A DNA stretch of 64,000 nt from Rhyacophila brunnea (GCA_022495005.1 JAGYXB010001793.1:2294001-2358000), one strand, 5' to 3'; positions 20,032 to 32,943 are shown, numbered from the stretch's first letter. Notes: generated by a model from the sequence alone, not told the origin. Numbers and translations are program-made.

Positions 20032-20748
20032 CATTATATTATTTAGAAGAACACTAACTGAGAGAGTATATCACAACCAATAGAAAAAACTTTCTTTGAA
20101 AAAAGTAAGCCAACCGGTCGGGAATCGAACCCGGCATCTCCAACGGGTAAACGCCCCAAACTAGTCGCATTCAGCCATTATGCTACGGAAGACATACTAA
20201 TGACGACAAATATTTAAGCTATTGGCTATTAAATACCTACCACTCAGCGCTCTTCGAAATCATGTTACTTCGGCAATCGATTTTTGTTTATTAAATCAAA
20301 GTAGGTAGTTATTTTACTATTACAACGATTACTAACCGACGTCTAGGAATTTCTCCAATATTTTTTAAGCAACTTCTTGTACTTGCTAATAATTTTTTAA
20401 TTAACTATTTCTTTTATTCAAACGAATAATTCACAAGATTTAAGAATATATCATTCTGATTATTGAACATTATATTATTTAGAAGAACACGATAGATATT
20501 TGTCGTCATTAGTATGTCTTCCGTAGCATAATGGCTGAATGCGACTAGTTTGGGGCGTTTACACGTTGGAGATGCCGGGTTCGATTCCCGACCGGTTGGC
20601 TTACTTTTTTCAAAGAAAGTTTTTTCTATTGGTTGTGATATACTCTCTCAGTTAGTGTTCTTCTAAATAATATAATGTTCAATAATCAGAATGATATATT
20701 CTTAAATCTTGTGAATTATTCGTTTGAATAAAAGAAATAGTTAATTAA
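20032..20748. mobile_element. 717-bp insertion with inverted tRNA-like modules and 12-bp TSD
   Basis: Flanked by TAATTTATAATA at 20020-20031 and 20749-20760. The right part, 20397-20748, has perfect 94-bp inverted ends (20397-20490 and 20655-20748) around a tRNA-like module (20515-20602). The left part, 20032-20213, is the same module and one arm edge, inverted and almost identical. The tRNA-like module has CCGTAGCATAATGGCTGAAT and GGGTTCGATTCCCGACC. The target duplication is SINE-like in length, while the inverted ends look like a DNA element. Terminal words recur at 3600, 29250, 33650 and 61390. Confidence 0.75.
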
Positions 20749-20760
20749 TAATTTATAATA

Positions 20761-21419
20761 ATTCAAAATACTAATACATTAGAATTGGCACTCTTTATCA
20801 TTGAATTTACAGAGATGGTTATCGTTCAAAATGACGAAACCATAGACTAAATTTGTCGCCGTGCATCTCAATATAATCACAACTTCAATGACATCAAATT
20901 ATTGCAATACCAAGAAGGGGGGCACAGCCGATTTTAACAGAGATTGTTTAGTATGCCAGTTTGTACATTGCTGTAGGACTGGCTGTCAGTTACAATCAGT
21001 CTGTCAGCCAGTAACGCAACCTGTAAAAATGCTGTTTTTGTGTTGGGAAATTATGAAAAAGCAATTTTATGTAGGTAAACAAAAAGGTTACTACGTGGAA
21101 GTACCGACAACGCGTACAATATTAAATTCCATATTTGATTGAATATATTCTATTCCCTCTGAATGTTGTGACAGTTGAGACATTTATCGTGTGACCTAGT
21201 CGATTTGTAAGCAAAGCTGTGATTGGTTGATATTCATTGTCGCATAATGGGGGGGCAGGTCAGGGAAGAAACTTATGTAGTGACGTGTTATTTTCTGTTT
21301 TAATATATGACCATGCTACATCTGTCTTTTTAACCTTATCTATATACAAGACAAATAATTAGATCATATTATATAATTAAGTACTATTCTTGCCACATTA
21401 CTGATCTCGCACATAGCTG
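20761..21419. other. Non-coding
   Basis: A 93-codon frame at 20861-21142 has no recognisable motif and is probably chance. No element recognised. Confidence 0.4.
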
Positions 21420-21900
21420 CGACATTTCAAAGTCAACATAGGTTTTGACTGTCTCCTGGAATTAGCTCCACTCTCCTGTATCTGAAGCAAGCTCCTTTCA
21501 CTGTCTCACGGATTATATGTCTCTTTCAAATCAACTCACTTTAGGTCTCCCAACCCACCTCTCCGGTAGTTGGTTGTCTGTAATCCTTGAGACATGGCCT
21601 GCCCAACAAAATCACCCCATTTTAACATATATGATACAATAGAGGGATCACTGTACTTTCCTCACCACGTGTTGTTATCTTCACATCTCTGACGACCCTT
21701 TTCAACATCTTCCTTTCAAAAATATCCAACTTTTTCTCACCCTTTTTTAATAAGGCGCTCTGATCCATAGATCAGTATGAGTGTTTTGTAAAGCTTTATT
21801 TAATTTTCTTTGAAAGACATCTTAATCGTGGCAGTGCCACCTGTCAACCTTCTTGGGTCTGGCTCGAACTCATTCATTTGCAAGCGGCAACATTTAGCTA
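21420..21900 (-). pseudogene. LINE reverse-transcriptase C-terminal fragment
   Basis: On the minus strand around 21810-21690 reads KLYKTLILIYGSE then KKLDIFERKMLKRV, the YGSExW...FERxxLRRI motif at the end of RTE-type non-LTR polyproteins. The frame is broken on both sides. Confidence 0.6.
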
Positions 21901-22429
21901 ATGGTTCTTCCTCATCAATAATGTTTCTATTTTTTGATTGATCATAGTATCAGATGACACATGAATTTCTTATGTATACGCCACTTTGTTGATTTTTTCT
22001 CACTTTCACTTTGATTTATACACTTCCAAAATTTCATCTATTTGTATAGTATATAGAAGTTGGCATCTCACAAATTAATATTTCATGTAATACTTTTTAT
22101 ATACTTGGATATGTTAGTACTGCAATGTAAACATCTGTCAAACAAATTTATAATTTGCGTTCACGTGTATGTTTTCTTTCACCTTATTCCTTTTAATACG
22201 TCTTCTCCCTGTCTCGCTCTCTCCTACACATTTACATTATGTTTTCTCTCGTGCGTTACAGACAGATAGATAGATTAATCAAGAAAAATATGTATTGTAA
22301 TTCTGTAAACCGTAGTAAGATTTATTCCCCAGTTTAATTATTCTATTAACTCTTGACTAAAATCATTTTGAGAAGTGATACAATGTGATTCTAGATATAG
22401 GAATTCATCGACTTTCTCAAATACGTTAA
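21901..22429. other. Non-coding
   Basis: A T/C-rich stretch (22190-22260) and short GATA tandem (GACAGATAGATAGATTAA). Nothing else seen. Confidence 0.4.
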
Positions 22430-22680
22430 TTTCTTCTTATTTCGACCATGTCCAATCCTAATAGGATCATATGGGCCTCCACAGAGTGGAGGTTTGAATT
22501 AACAGATTTCATTTTTAGGAGAAATGGATGTCAGCCACTTGCTCAACCTATTAGGTCCATACCCTGACTCATACACAAATTGAAAAACAATATGTGTACT
22601 TGCCAGACCCAGGATTCGAACCTGGGACCCTTGACACTATAGACAGGCGCTTAAGTCACGCGGCCATCGTATCGTTAGGT
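22430..22680 (-). mobile_element. SINE family B, long copy
   Basis: Minus-strand head GGCCGCGTGACTTAAGCGCC, B box CCCAGGTTCGAATCCTGGG, then the family body ending in the TCCTAATAGGAT hairpin. Head and body are both present. Confidence 0.82.
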
Positions 22681-23106
22681 AATTATTGTCCATTTCCAAC
22701 ATCATTAGTTCTCAAGATATCTTTGGAGTTTGTTAAAACATGACAATCGAACAACCGCTACAAACAAATTTTACCAATAAACAATGCCTTTCTATTGTTT
22801 CCACATGCCTCTTGCGCTAAGTAATATAATATTTGGTGATATCAACTAAATTGCATGGATAAAATTGATAAGTCATCTGTACATTGTTGCGTTAAGTTTG
22901 TATGTGCGAGCTCATTAATATAGTCGGCAAGAATAGTCCTACCAAATCATACTCCTATAAATAAATATACTTATAATATACATAAATATAATTTAACACT
23001 ATCTACGTATTAATATTAATTTTTTATGTTGTATAAATTTCTAAAACACTGAGTAGAAAAAAATACACTCTTGTGAATGAAATCCAAAAACAATCACTTT
23101 TATATT

Positions 23107-23751
23107 CAATGACATTAATATGGACGAAGCATCTAGAATATAAAATGACACTCACTTTGTGTCGGGTCTGCCGGATGGCGAAATTCATATTTTAATATCG
23201 GTATCCTACGCTCAAATGAACATTCTGCTTGCAAGCGGTCTGGCGACACCGCTGGGTCTACCCATACAAAATTTCTGACTGTCAGGTTTCGACTCAACCG
23301 TTATTATTATGTTACAAAATGCCAATGTGCCTAGTTAAAAATTGTAAAAAAATCTACTAAACACTCCAAGAAAGATGGGATATCACTTTGCATGTGTTAG
23401 TATTATTTATAAAATGCCATTTTAAGATGTTGATGAATGTTTATTCAATGCAATTGAATGACAGGAACCATTGGACAGTCAGTCGCCTGTGATTCGCTGG
23501 GCTCACTTGCGTCTAATCTCCGAGAAGTCGTAAGTAACCGAGAATCTGTTTCTAACGTAATGAGTCATGACACTAATACGCCATTACAATAAAGGTTATA
23601 TTACTATAAATTCTCGAAGCTTGTATCGCATAATGGAAACGGATACTACAATGGTCACGTGACATCTACCTATACATCTGTGAATGACTTTCATGCACAA
23701 TTTCTCGTGCGCGCCGGGTATGAAGTGAGTCGTCCATTTAATATGTCATTG
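23107..23751 (+). mobile_element. P-element-like MITE copy B (645 bp)
   Basis: Same ends and body as 13575-14213, flanked by perfect 8-bp TTTATATT at 23099-23106 and 23752-23759. The THAP-like start MPMCLVKNC is kept, with the reading frame shifted shortly after. Confidence 0.75.
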
Positions 23752-24193
23752 TTTATATTAGATAATTTTATTCTTGTGGTTACCTAATCCGATTTCATAT
23801 TATAAAATACATTGTTAAGGGTGAGTGTTGTGCTTTTAGGGACATCCAACGATAGGAAACATGCAATTTAATGAAGTTACTAATAAAGTCTCATCAAAAA
23901 TGTTTTAATTAGTTAATACGCATCTAAAAACATTGAAACTAATAATAATTATTATTGAAGGAATCTAATTATTACATATATTCTTATTTAATTTAATTAC
24001 ATTGTTTGTTACCATGTTAGTTTTTGGGTTGCCACTCTATGCTATTTCTCCTTTTTTCCTCGACGTTTCAAATACGTGCTTTGGTCCGAAGAAGTCCGTC
24101 GTGAAGGAAGAAGAACCTGTGATAACCCAAAAACCTAGCATGTTTAAAACTGTTTCTTTCAATAAAATATTAATGTGTAACTATGGTTACAAT

Positions 24194-24612
24194 CATGACC
24201 CCCACATCATGAAGCGGGCCCTCAGGCCAGGATCTTTGTCGGGCCCCCCTACCTATCGCTAGGGTTAAAAGCAGTGTGACGCTCTACAAAAACTTTTTCC
24301 AAATGGTGTTCCAGGTAAAATTAAGGGTATTCAGTGTATTTCTAGTGATTTTTTGTATATTTTAATAAATCCACTTGAGTTATGAAGTTTTCGAATATCG
24401 AAATACAATATTCAAAATTTGCATCCAACAATCACATTTTAAAATGTTATTATTGTTAAAGTAAAATAGCACCGCAGGCGTCTTTTTACCATTATAGCAA
24501 ATTTGTGATGTGTGTTTATCTCATTTATAAGGTAGTCGCGCCATGCGGGTCCCCCCCAGAGCTCGGGCCCCCAGGCTAGAGCCCTGTCAGCCCCCCCCTT
24601 GTGGGGGCCATG
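24194..24612. mobile_element. hAT-type MITE copy 2 (419 bp)
   Basis: Starts CATGACCCCCACAT and ends GTGGGGGCCATG (inverted). Flanked by GTTACAAT (24186-24193) and GTTACTAT (24613-24620). Uninterrupted reference copy of the family at 10098 and 55270. Confidence 0.8.
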
Positions 24613-24620
24613 GTTACTAT

Positions 24621-25486
24621 ACCGAAAACCAATTCAACATACATAAATAAATAAAAAAGAAATTTGTTTATTTATAAATTTAATGTAGAAAGTATTCATT
24701 TTTATTTTTAATGGTTTCAGATACCTTAATTAATTATTACACCTATAAATTGCATGTTTCTTAATTCTATCATTAGATGTCCTTAGGTAACACTTTACTA
24801 ATTATTGTCATTGACTATATTTTACTGACTGTGTTGCCATTATTAGTATTATTTTAATCTAATTTTTAATATAATAATATAAATCCTGTAAAAAATCACA
24901 GGCTTCCAATACCATACCATAATCTTATGATAATATATATTAATTTTTGCACTGTGTTTTAATACTATATTTTAGTTGATAGTTTCTTTTTATATTGAAC
25001 ATTTATAATTATGTATTAACTTTCCTTTTCACATTTTTGTATTTGAAAACTGTTTAATCAGGGATGTGGAGTGGAATTTATAGTATTTTTGACGGAGACC
25101 AATTCCAAATGAAAGGCGTTGACGAAAGCGTTCTCTACTGTTTAAATTAGCTGCAATTCATTTCGCATAGTGTATTCATTTGTGGCGAACATAACTATTT
25201 TAGCTTGTCAAAAACTGCAATTTCAATTTCACTGCAATAATAAATTATTATTGTTATGTTACTGAATCTGCATAGTTTAAACATTAAATAGTATGATATG
25301 ACAACAGTAATAACAAGAAGTGAAAATGCGAAATAGCCTATCCTGAAAGGCTGATAAAGGATGGATCATCAAATGGCATCTCAATATGGAATTGAATCAT
25401 AATTATTCACGTATTAGGAGCGTCTGCGGAATGAGCAGATCATGTGGAGTGATTTTAAGATATTTAGAAAACAATCATGAATAATA
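24621..25486. other. AT-rich DNA, no gene seen
   Basis: No element or coding signal recognised. Confidence 0.4.
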
Positions 25487-25781
25487 TTGAATATACATCA
25501 TTTGAAAACATCTCATGCATATTAAGGAATTAATTGATACCTACCTTAATTTAATATACTAACACCGATAGCCAGCATTATAACGAAATTAAAGTAACTA
25601 CTAGTTGAAATCATCGTAATTAACTAAGATGCCCATAGCTTAATTGGAAAAGCATACTGACGCGAATCCAGCAGATACAGGTTCAAGTCCAGTCGGGTGA
25701 CATATTTTTTTCTACAAAATGATTTTTTCTAGTGTGTAGTGTGCATGAGATGTTTTCAAATTATGTATATTGACTGTGTTT
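25487..25781 (+). mobile_element. tRNA-like module inside inverted ends
   Basis: Inverted ends share ATxTGAAAACATCTCATGCA (25487-25522 and 25741-25781). Between them, at 25629-25701, is a tRNA-like segment (CATAGCTTAATTGGAAAAGC; ACAGGTTCAAGTCCAGTC). Partner of the fragment at 3270-3420. Confidence 0.6.
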
Positions 25782-25844
25782 GGGAAAAAGGTCGTAACCC
25801 TCGATTTTTCGAAAAATGCTTTTTTTAGATATTAACAATGTATA

Positions 25845-28800
25845 TGTTACATCGAATGTGTGAAATTAACTATTACATGAAATGGGCAAAATTTTGGCTA
25901 ATTCATGTAATAGTCAAGCCTGTTGCCTTATTCATGAATTAGGTAAATTTTCTGCTGAGTACATGAATTCGCCAGGGTATGGAATTCTGAACTGTCAACA
26001 TGACAGAAGAAAAAGTAAATTTAATACGGATGGTTTTATTAGTTATAATTGACATAATATAATATTATTATTATTAGGTTAGGTTTTGTAATTTGAATTA
26101 AATTATTCAACTGAATGTCCATTTTGAGGTTAGTTATCAAGTGTCAACAAACTATCACAAACATTCAATCGACCATTGCACGCTTGATACCCAAGCACGA
26201 ATCAAATCGCGAAAATAATTTTCAATAAAATTCTTCCGCTATCATATTATAGTTCTAGATTTTTTTTGCGCATAGTAAATGGATATGAACGTTATTGTAG
26301 TTATTGATTGGTATATTTTTATATTATAATCAATGACATTTGACACATTTGTTTAGTTTGATTAGTTGCAAAAAACACCACCGAAGCGCGATCATCCATC
26401 ACCATAGATAATATATCGCACCGTGAGTGTAAAACCATAGCAAGTGCAAATTTTTCAATTTCGAGATTTAAATGCAAAACAACTGCAAAAGTCATAAACT
26501 TGATAATGTAAAATTGAAGTTACTGCAAACTTAAAAATTTTCATTAAAAAAGACAGATATTTGGGTTTTACAATACAAAGATTTTCTTCCATTGTTAATG
26601 TAAAACCATAGTATCTGCAAATGATTATCCATGACTAATTGTGAAACCCGAGCATCAGACGCATTCTTTTGGTGAATGCAATGTGGCATTGTTTTTATTA
26701 TTGTGATAGCAGGCAATTATTGAAATGATTCAGTGTTAAGACTTTGATAACGCATCCAGACGTATTCTACAACACATTATTGTTTCCTTTGATTCAAGTA
26801 ATGTAGTGCAGTGTATTTTGTTTTTATCAAATATAAGTTTAAGGATTCGAATGATGGTGGAGTTAGCTTTAAAAGCTGAAAAACTTCTAAAAAGGTAAGA
26901 CTTTGTGATAAATATTATACTAAAATGATATACAAAACTAACCTTAATATTATTATTGTTATGAAACTTATTATTATCGACTTATCTTATATACCTATGT
27001 ATTTATTTTATGCACCTACAATAATAAACTCTTTCAATTAACACAACAGTATATCAATCAGATCTATGATATTTTTGTTTTTGCAATGTTACAGATTTTC
27101 AAAAATGTGACAAGTACATTTCCTGATGCTGAAGAACCCATGTTGGATATAGATAAGGATGCTGCTGGTTTGCAAGAGGAACAATACCCATTATAATATA
27201 GGCTTTTTTCAACCAAACAAGGACCTATGTGACTTTTGTGAAAAATATAAAAATTGCAGTAGCGAAGAGAAAAATATAATTCAAGTTAAATAATATATGA
27301 CATTCATCAAAAAAATAAACAATTATCGAGAACACAGAAGGCGAAAGACGTTGAAGAGGCAGTAAAATAATATAGTATGTTGCTATAATCTGCAGGCCGT
27401 ATTATCAACACCAAATGCCCAGATATCAGTGCTATATTATAAAAGAAAGCTTTCAACCTATAATTTTACCATCTTACACACATTAATAATAAAAATGGTT
27501 ACTGTTTTTTTTAGCATGAAGGGACTACAAACAAAGGGGCCAATGCAATTGGTTCTTGTGTTGTAAAATTTTTGGAAGATAAATCAATTGGGAAGGAAGT
27601 CATTTTTTATTCGGATAATTGTGCCGGACAGAATAAAAATAAATTTATTACAGCAATGTATTTATATGCCCTCCAGGATTTTAATATCCCAAAAATCACA
27701 CACAACTTTTTGGTCGTAGGACACACCTAGAACGAGGGTGACTCTATATCACTCTTGCATAGAGAAACAAAAAAATAGTCTTGAAGTCAGGTCCAATTTA
27801 TATACCAATACAGTGGATTCCAGTGATTCACTGGAAATTGGCACTGACGAGATTTTTGATTTTCACAAGTTAGCAAATTAAATGGGCAATAATTTTCAAC
27901 TCAACGAAAATAGTAAAAAGGTTAGTTGGGTAGACATTTGCGTTATTGAAGTGAGGAAAAACAATCCTTATTGCCTGTTCTATAAAAATAAGCATGAAAC
28001 AGAAGTGTTTGATGTAATAAATATTAGAAAACGTCAGGGCGGACGTCAATCAGTACAACCTCAACTACACAAAGCATTTATAAAACCACCTCGGATCTCC
28101 GAAGCAAAATTAAATGACTTGATTTCCCTATGTTCATCAAAAGTGATACCAGAAATACACCATAATTTTTATAAAAAAAACTTTCATCTACACATTTAAA
28201 TACAGATTCAGATAATAATTGACGTCGATAAAATTAATTATAAAAACATTACAATTATTGTAATTTGCTATTTTTATTTTGGTTTAAAATTGTATGCATC
28301 TATTTTAATAAATTATAGTTAGTAAGCTTAAAATATCAAAATATTATAGGTAAATATCATTCTTGATTTATTTAATAATAATATAATATATATATTATAA
28401 TGGTATTACCAAAGTTCCCAATAAAAATCTTACTGCAATTCAGGTAACTGCGAAATATCAACATTTTCTATGCATCATGAAAGTGTAAAACCATAGCAAC
28501 TGCTAAAACTTGTAATCTTGATGGATTTATATGAAAAAAAATAAAATTAATAAAAGAACATGTCATAATGTATACATACACCAAATATTATTGTTTTATT
28601 TTAGAAACTCTATTTATCCTGACCAAATGAAAACTTCAAACCCTTATATCTCCAAACTATGTAATTTGCACATACGTTGGTTTTACACTCACGGTGCGAT
28701 ATGTACATTTTGACCAATGCATGAGCATTTGATACATTTAGTTTAGTTGCAAAAAATACCACCGTAGCGCTACTATCTAATTTGTCCAATACATGAACTA

Positions 28801-28955
28801 GGCAGAAAAATTACTGCCGAATTCACGCACTCTTCAGATATTTTGTCTAATTCATGAATAAGGCAACGGGCTTGCATTTTTCATGATTTAGGCAAAATTT
28901 TGCCCATTTCATGTAATATTCAATTTCGCACATTCGGCGTAACATATACAACTAA
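25845..28955. mobile_element. 3.1-kb DNA transposon with long inverted ends, degenerate
   Basis: Inverted ends of more than 120 bp: left GTATATGTTACATCGAATGT, right complement GTATATGTTACGCCGAATGT, both continuing into ACATGAAATGGGCAAAATTTTG. A second inverted pair (ATATCGCACCGTGAG at about 26413 and 28690) and a direct repeat (GTTGCAAAAAAxACCACCG at 26366 and 28746) show a composite or nested history. It holds the transposase remnant at 27505-28199. Confidence 0.65.
27505..28199 (+). pseudogene. DUF7869-type transposase remnant
   Basis: Conceptual reading gives FYSDNCAGQNKNKFITAMY and LVVGHT then NEGDS, the DNCxGQxKN...GHTxNEGDS pattern of a transposase-like family common in insect genomes. 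Stops interrupt it near 27728 and 27776. The longest piece is 27882-28196 (105 codons; VSWVDICVIEVRKNNPYCLF). Not functional. Confidence 0.62.
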
Positions 28956-28959
28956 ATAC

Positions 28960-30060
28960 ACATTCTGTAAAAAGGAAGTAAGCCGCAAATGCCGAATTAT
29001 TATCTTAATTCAGGTTTTAATTGAGCTTTAATTAAGTTTTAATTTAAGGAAAAAAGCATTTACCTTCAATTGTAATGATTTTTCTGTAATAACTTCTTTA
29101 ATTATTAGTAGATCGAAAAGATATTACACCAAATCATCAATCATCATGCACCCAATGTCTGTGCCTATTTTCTTTTAATATTGAACCAAAATCATTCAAA
29201 AAAACATTTTTTGCCCCTCCTGTAAAATCCTAAAATACAGTCATTATTCAATATAGAATGTTACATACTCAAATCTTGTGTCTTATTTGTTGAATAAAGC
29301 AAATAGTTTATTACATACATGAATAATATGTTGAATGCGTATTGAAAAATAAAAACAAACATTGCGGCATAATAAGCTGCCATGTTTCAATTCCAATTTG
29401 TCAAGTTACGAAACATATATGTTGCTCAAATCCTGTCAAACTATTCGCTTACACTACTTTTTGGGTATTTGTATTTTATTAAAGATGTCCTTCTTTGTTT
29501 TGTCAGAATTGAAGTCAGAACTAGAACCCAGATGCTTTTGAATGACTCCACACCCTTCCGCCTTTATTCCATGTACCCATGTACTGCGCTGTTATTAGGC
29601 TATTAGTGAGTTGTTATTACCTTGGTTACTCAATGCAACATGAATCAATTAACTAAGGTGATAAGTACTCGATTACCCCACAATAGGTATATTATGGAAT
29701 AAAGGCGCTGTTTGTAACAGTTTTTGCATATCTTATTACTAAGTGATGTATTATTATTGTTACACTTAAGTGTTGCTTCCAAGCTTCAACCAATGTTTTA
29801 ATGGTATTAATAGTCATGTCCATATTTGCACTTATATGTAAATCATCACCTCAGTTCTAACTTATTGTAAGCATGATTTATTATTTTTGAAGTTTGAATC
29901 CAAATATATGCAATGTTTATTATATTATACGGCTGTTGATATGCAGGAAAACGACTTCCCATACAAAATCTCAACATTGAAAGTGGGCTCATTTAAAAAA
30001 ATAGATTAAAGACATTTAACTATGTAATGTAATGTAATGTAGGTAGAGTTCATTTTTAAC
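28960..30060. other. Non-coding; one repeat end
   Basis: A terminal word of the tRNA-module repeat at 29250-29320 and a short (TAATG)n run at about 30025-30041. No gene seen. Confidence 0.4.
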
Positions 30061-30069
30061 TACATACTA

Positions 30070-30338
30070 CAGGGTTGGCGAACCTTTTTGCATACGCGTG
30101 CCAACATTTCCCAAAAAATATTTTTCGGCTGTCTGACGTGCCAAAGAGTCAGCTCGTTTATTTAGGAAAATATTTTCGCCGCGGGCCGCAGGTTGCACAA
30201 TTTTCTCAAATGTCATCATTATTTTTTATATGTAGGTAAGTATAATATTCGTTTGTAAACCTTTTTTGAAATTTTTTATTGGTTTTTGTTTGCGTGCCGT
30301 GCAAATTCATCTCGCGTGCCATGGGTTCGCCACCCCTG
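30070..30338. mobile_element. hAT MITE, CAGGGTTGGCGAACC ends (269 bp)
   Basis: CAGGGTTGGCGAACC at the left faces GGTTCGCCACCCCTG at the right. Perfect 8-bp duplication ACATACTA at 30062-30069 and 30339-30346. A single inverted end of the same family is at 63180-63281. Confidence 0.85.
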
Positions 30339-30346
30339 ACATACTA

Positions 30347-31437
30347 TAATATATATTTTTACAATCTGTAGACGGGTTAGGTGTCATCCATAAGTGAGAT
30401 CACATGTTTTGGGTATTTCACTCACATTCGTTAAGAATGAATTTGTTGCATCAAATACGTGTCGGAATATTTCATTCTCAGAATAAATATTGGTCTTATG
30501 TCATATTAGACCCCTTCCCCTACATTAGGACACGACATTATATATGGATGACCCCTTATCATAATATGATAATGAATAATGACAAATCATAATGATGTAT
30601 ATTATAAATGAACTCAGATTTACAAATACAATCTTGGTAGAGTTCATTTTTCAACCACTTTCATCTGTATATTTATATTGTTTACAAATTCGGACAGGCT
30701 CAGTTTGTATGGGCATGGTTGTTTATGAGGGCCATTTTATTTTACACACAAATTTTACAAAACATAAATGCATGTGGCACGGTAGAGTTTTGGGTAACAC
30801 AGACTCAAGCCGATTGATAAAATATGACAATGCAACAACGCCTCTACTGAAGAGAGACCAAAACTACACTCATTTGTGATAACTACAACAAGTTAGAAAT
30901 GGGGTGATGAAATAGGTTTAAGCCAAGATATAATATTAACCATCACAGACCTATTCCAATGTAACCCTTAACACCGAAATCGTTAAAAATCAGGATTAAC
31001 ATGCTATGGTATATTCCAAGCATTATGTATTTTTTTTTAGTGCTGACTACATTACACAAAATAATCAATGTCAAAAATAGTCTACAATTGTTTTACAGCT
31101 TTAACTCGATAAATCGATAAGCTGTCATTATTACTCAAAATATTTTCAATAAATTACAATGAAAATGTACCTTGTGTGGATATTACTATGTAGAAGTATA
31201 TAATATTATACCCGACATCGGAATATATTTGTTCAACTCCATTAATATTACAATGGCTTGAACAAAATGGCAACATTGCAACCAGTGGCGTTCGGTGACA
31301 TTATTTTGATTATAGACTTTGAAAAATACATATTATTATTATTATCTACTTTAGGTAACTAATTGGATTTAGGGAGTATGGTGTGATTTTTTACTTAGTG
31401 GTGGGAGCTGTTATTTTATAAACTTATTTGCATAATA
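30347..31437. other. Non-coding
   Basis: Two frames (30404-30592, 30592-30879) lack recognisable motifs. No element identified. Confidence 0.4.
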
Positions 31438-31690
31438 TTCTTCTTCGACCATGTCCGATCCTAATAGGATCATATGGGCCTCCACAGAGTAGAGGTTTGT
31501 ATTAGCAGATTTTGTTTTTACGAGAAATGGATGTCAGCCACTTGCTCAACCTATTAGGTCCATACCCTGACTCACACACATATTGAAAAACAATATGTGT
31601 ACTTGCCAGACCCAGGATTCGAACCTGGGACCCATGGCATGATAGTCCAACGCTTATGCCGCGCGGCCACCGTGGGCGTGTCGGGCGTGG
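31438..31690 (-). mobile_element. SINE family B, long copy
   Basis: Minus-strand head GGCCGCGCGGCATAAGCG, B box CCCAGGTTCGAATCCTGGG, and a full body to the CTTCTTCGACCATG end. Confidence 0.82.
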
Positions 31691-32721
31691 GGAATGTCGA
31701 AAATAACAATCAACCAAGAAAATCACAAGCAATGTATAAATTTTAGTACCATTTGAAGCAGTATAGTTTAGTGAAATTTACTATAAAATTGAGCAATAAA
31801 TGCATAATATTATTGAATATTTCTGGGTGTGCTATGCATCTACAGCATCTATGAACCGCACGCCACTGATTGCTAATCAGCTTTAATTCTTTATTAAATA
31901 TTTTGTGCACTCGCTATCATTTTCAAATAATATCAAAGTGACAGCAGATGTCAGTGCAATTGCACAAGCATGTTATCGTTTGAAGGATACCCTAATATAC
32001 CACCTGAAATTTGTCCCTAGAGCTGTGCCAGCACGGAACAAATTGATAAACAGAATTCCGATAGGCTACATCCCAATACACTACATTTTGACGCAGAGTT
32101 GTGAATGTGTGAGTGTCCTACGATAATGAGCCATGTATTACAGACGTACAATAGTGTGTTGCAACCAGTATTGAATGAGCGTCAGTGCATAAAACGACAG
32201 CAGTTGTCAGAACGAAATACAAGCGTATTCTTCCACACTCGAGATCGGTTGCCTGTTTCTCCACACCCGTAGGGTATTTCAGTTCCCATTATTTCTTCCC
32301 TTCGAGTACGAGTTCCCTGTGCGCCGCCTTTTGTTTTCAATATTTTCACCCTTGAGCACTGTGAATACATTAATAACAAAAGTTATTTTAGTTCAGATCA
32401 TAATATGTAGATAACATTTTGTTGTTAAGGTGTTATGTAGTTGGAATAAGTTTACTGCACTGAATAATACTGAATTTATCATATTGTTTTTTTATATTCA
32501 ATAATTATATTTGCTTTGTTCAACAATGAGATGAAGATGTTACCAATGTATTATTGAACTGTATTTTATGAACAGACAACCCACTTACACTATTAATTTC
32601 ATTGCAAAACCATATAATTTTAACTGTTCAAGCTGCACACCTCAATAATATGAGTTTTATGGAAATATGTGTAAATGGATAAGAGTCTAGGGTTTGCAAT
32701 TCCAAGATCCTGCTCGATTTC
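31691..32721. other. Non-coding
   Basis: No gene or named repeat recognised. Confidence 0.4.
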
Positions 32722-32735
32722 AATCCTGAAGTACC

Positions 32736-32929
32736 GGCGGCTCTCGTGGTGCAGTTGGTAAGGCGCTCGCCTTCCACCCGAGAGTTCCTGGGTTCGATTC
32801 CCGGTCATGACAAAAACATTATGTGTTTTTCTCAAAGCCTGGGTGTTTGTGATTGTTCAAAATTACTAACAACCACCTTGTACGAAAAAGCAAGGACATG
32901 GTTATTAATAATTCTAAAAAAAAAAAAAA
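32736..32929 (+). mobile_element. SINE family A, full copy
   Basis: GGCGGCTCTCGTGG head, A box TGGTGCAGTTGGTAAGGCGC, B box GGGTTCGATTCCCGG, poly(A) end. Flanked by the 14-bp duplication AATCCTGAAGTACC (32722-32735, 32930-32943). The perfect long TSD suggests recent LINE-assisted insertion. Confidence 0.9.
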
Positions 32930-32943
32930 AATCCTGAAGTACC

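Noticed and set aside
20515..20602. Possible functional tRNA gene
   Set aside because: B box is good but acceptor and anticodon stems do not pair properly, and the sequence is duplicated in a repeat.
20861..21142. 93-codon frame with several cysteines
   Set aside because: Cysteine spacing fits no known domain and nothing flanking supports a gene.
32746..32815. Possible tRNA gene
   Set aside because: Part of a SINE with poly(A) and a 14-bp target duplication.
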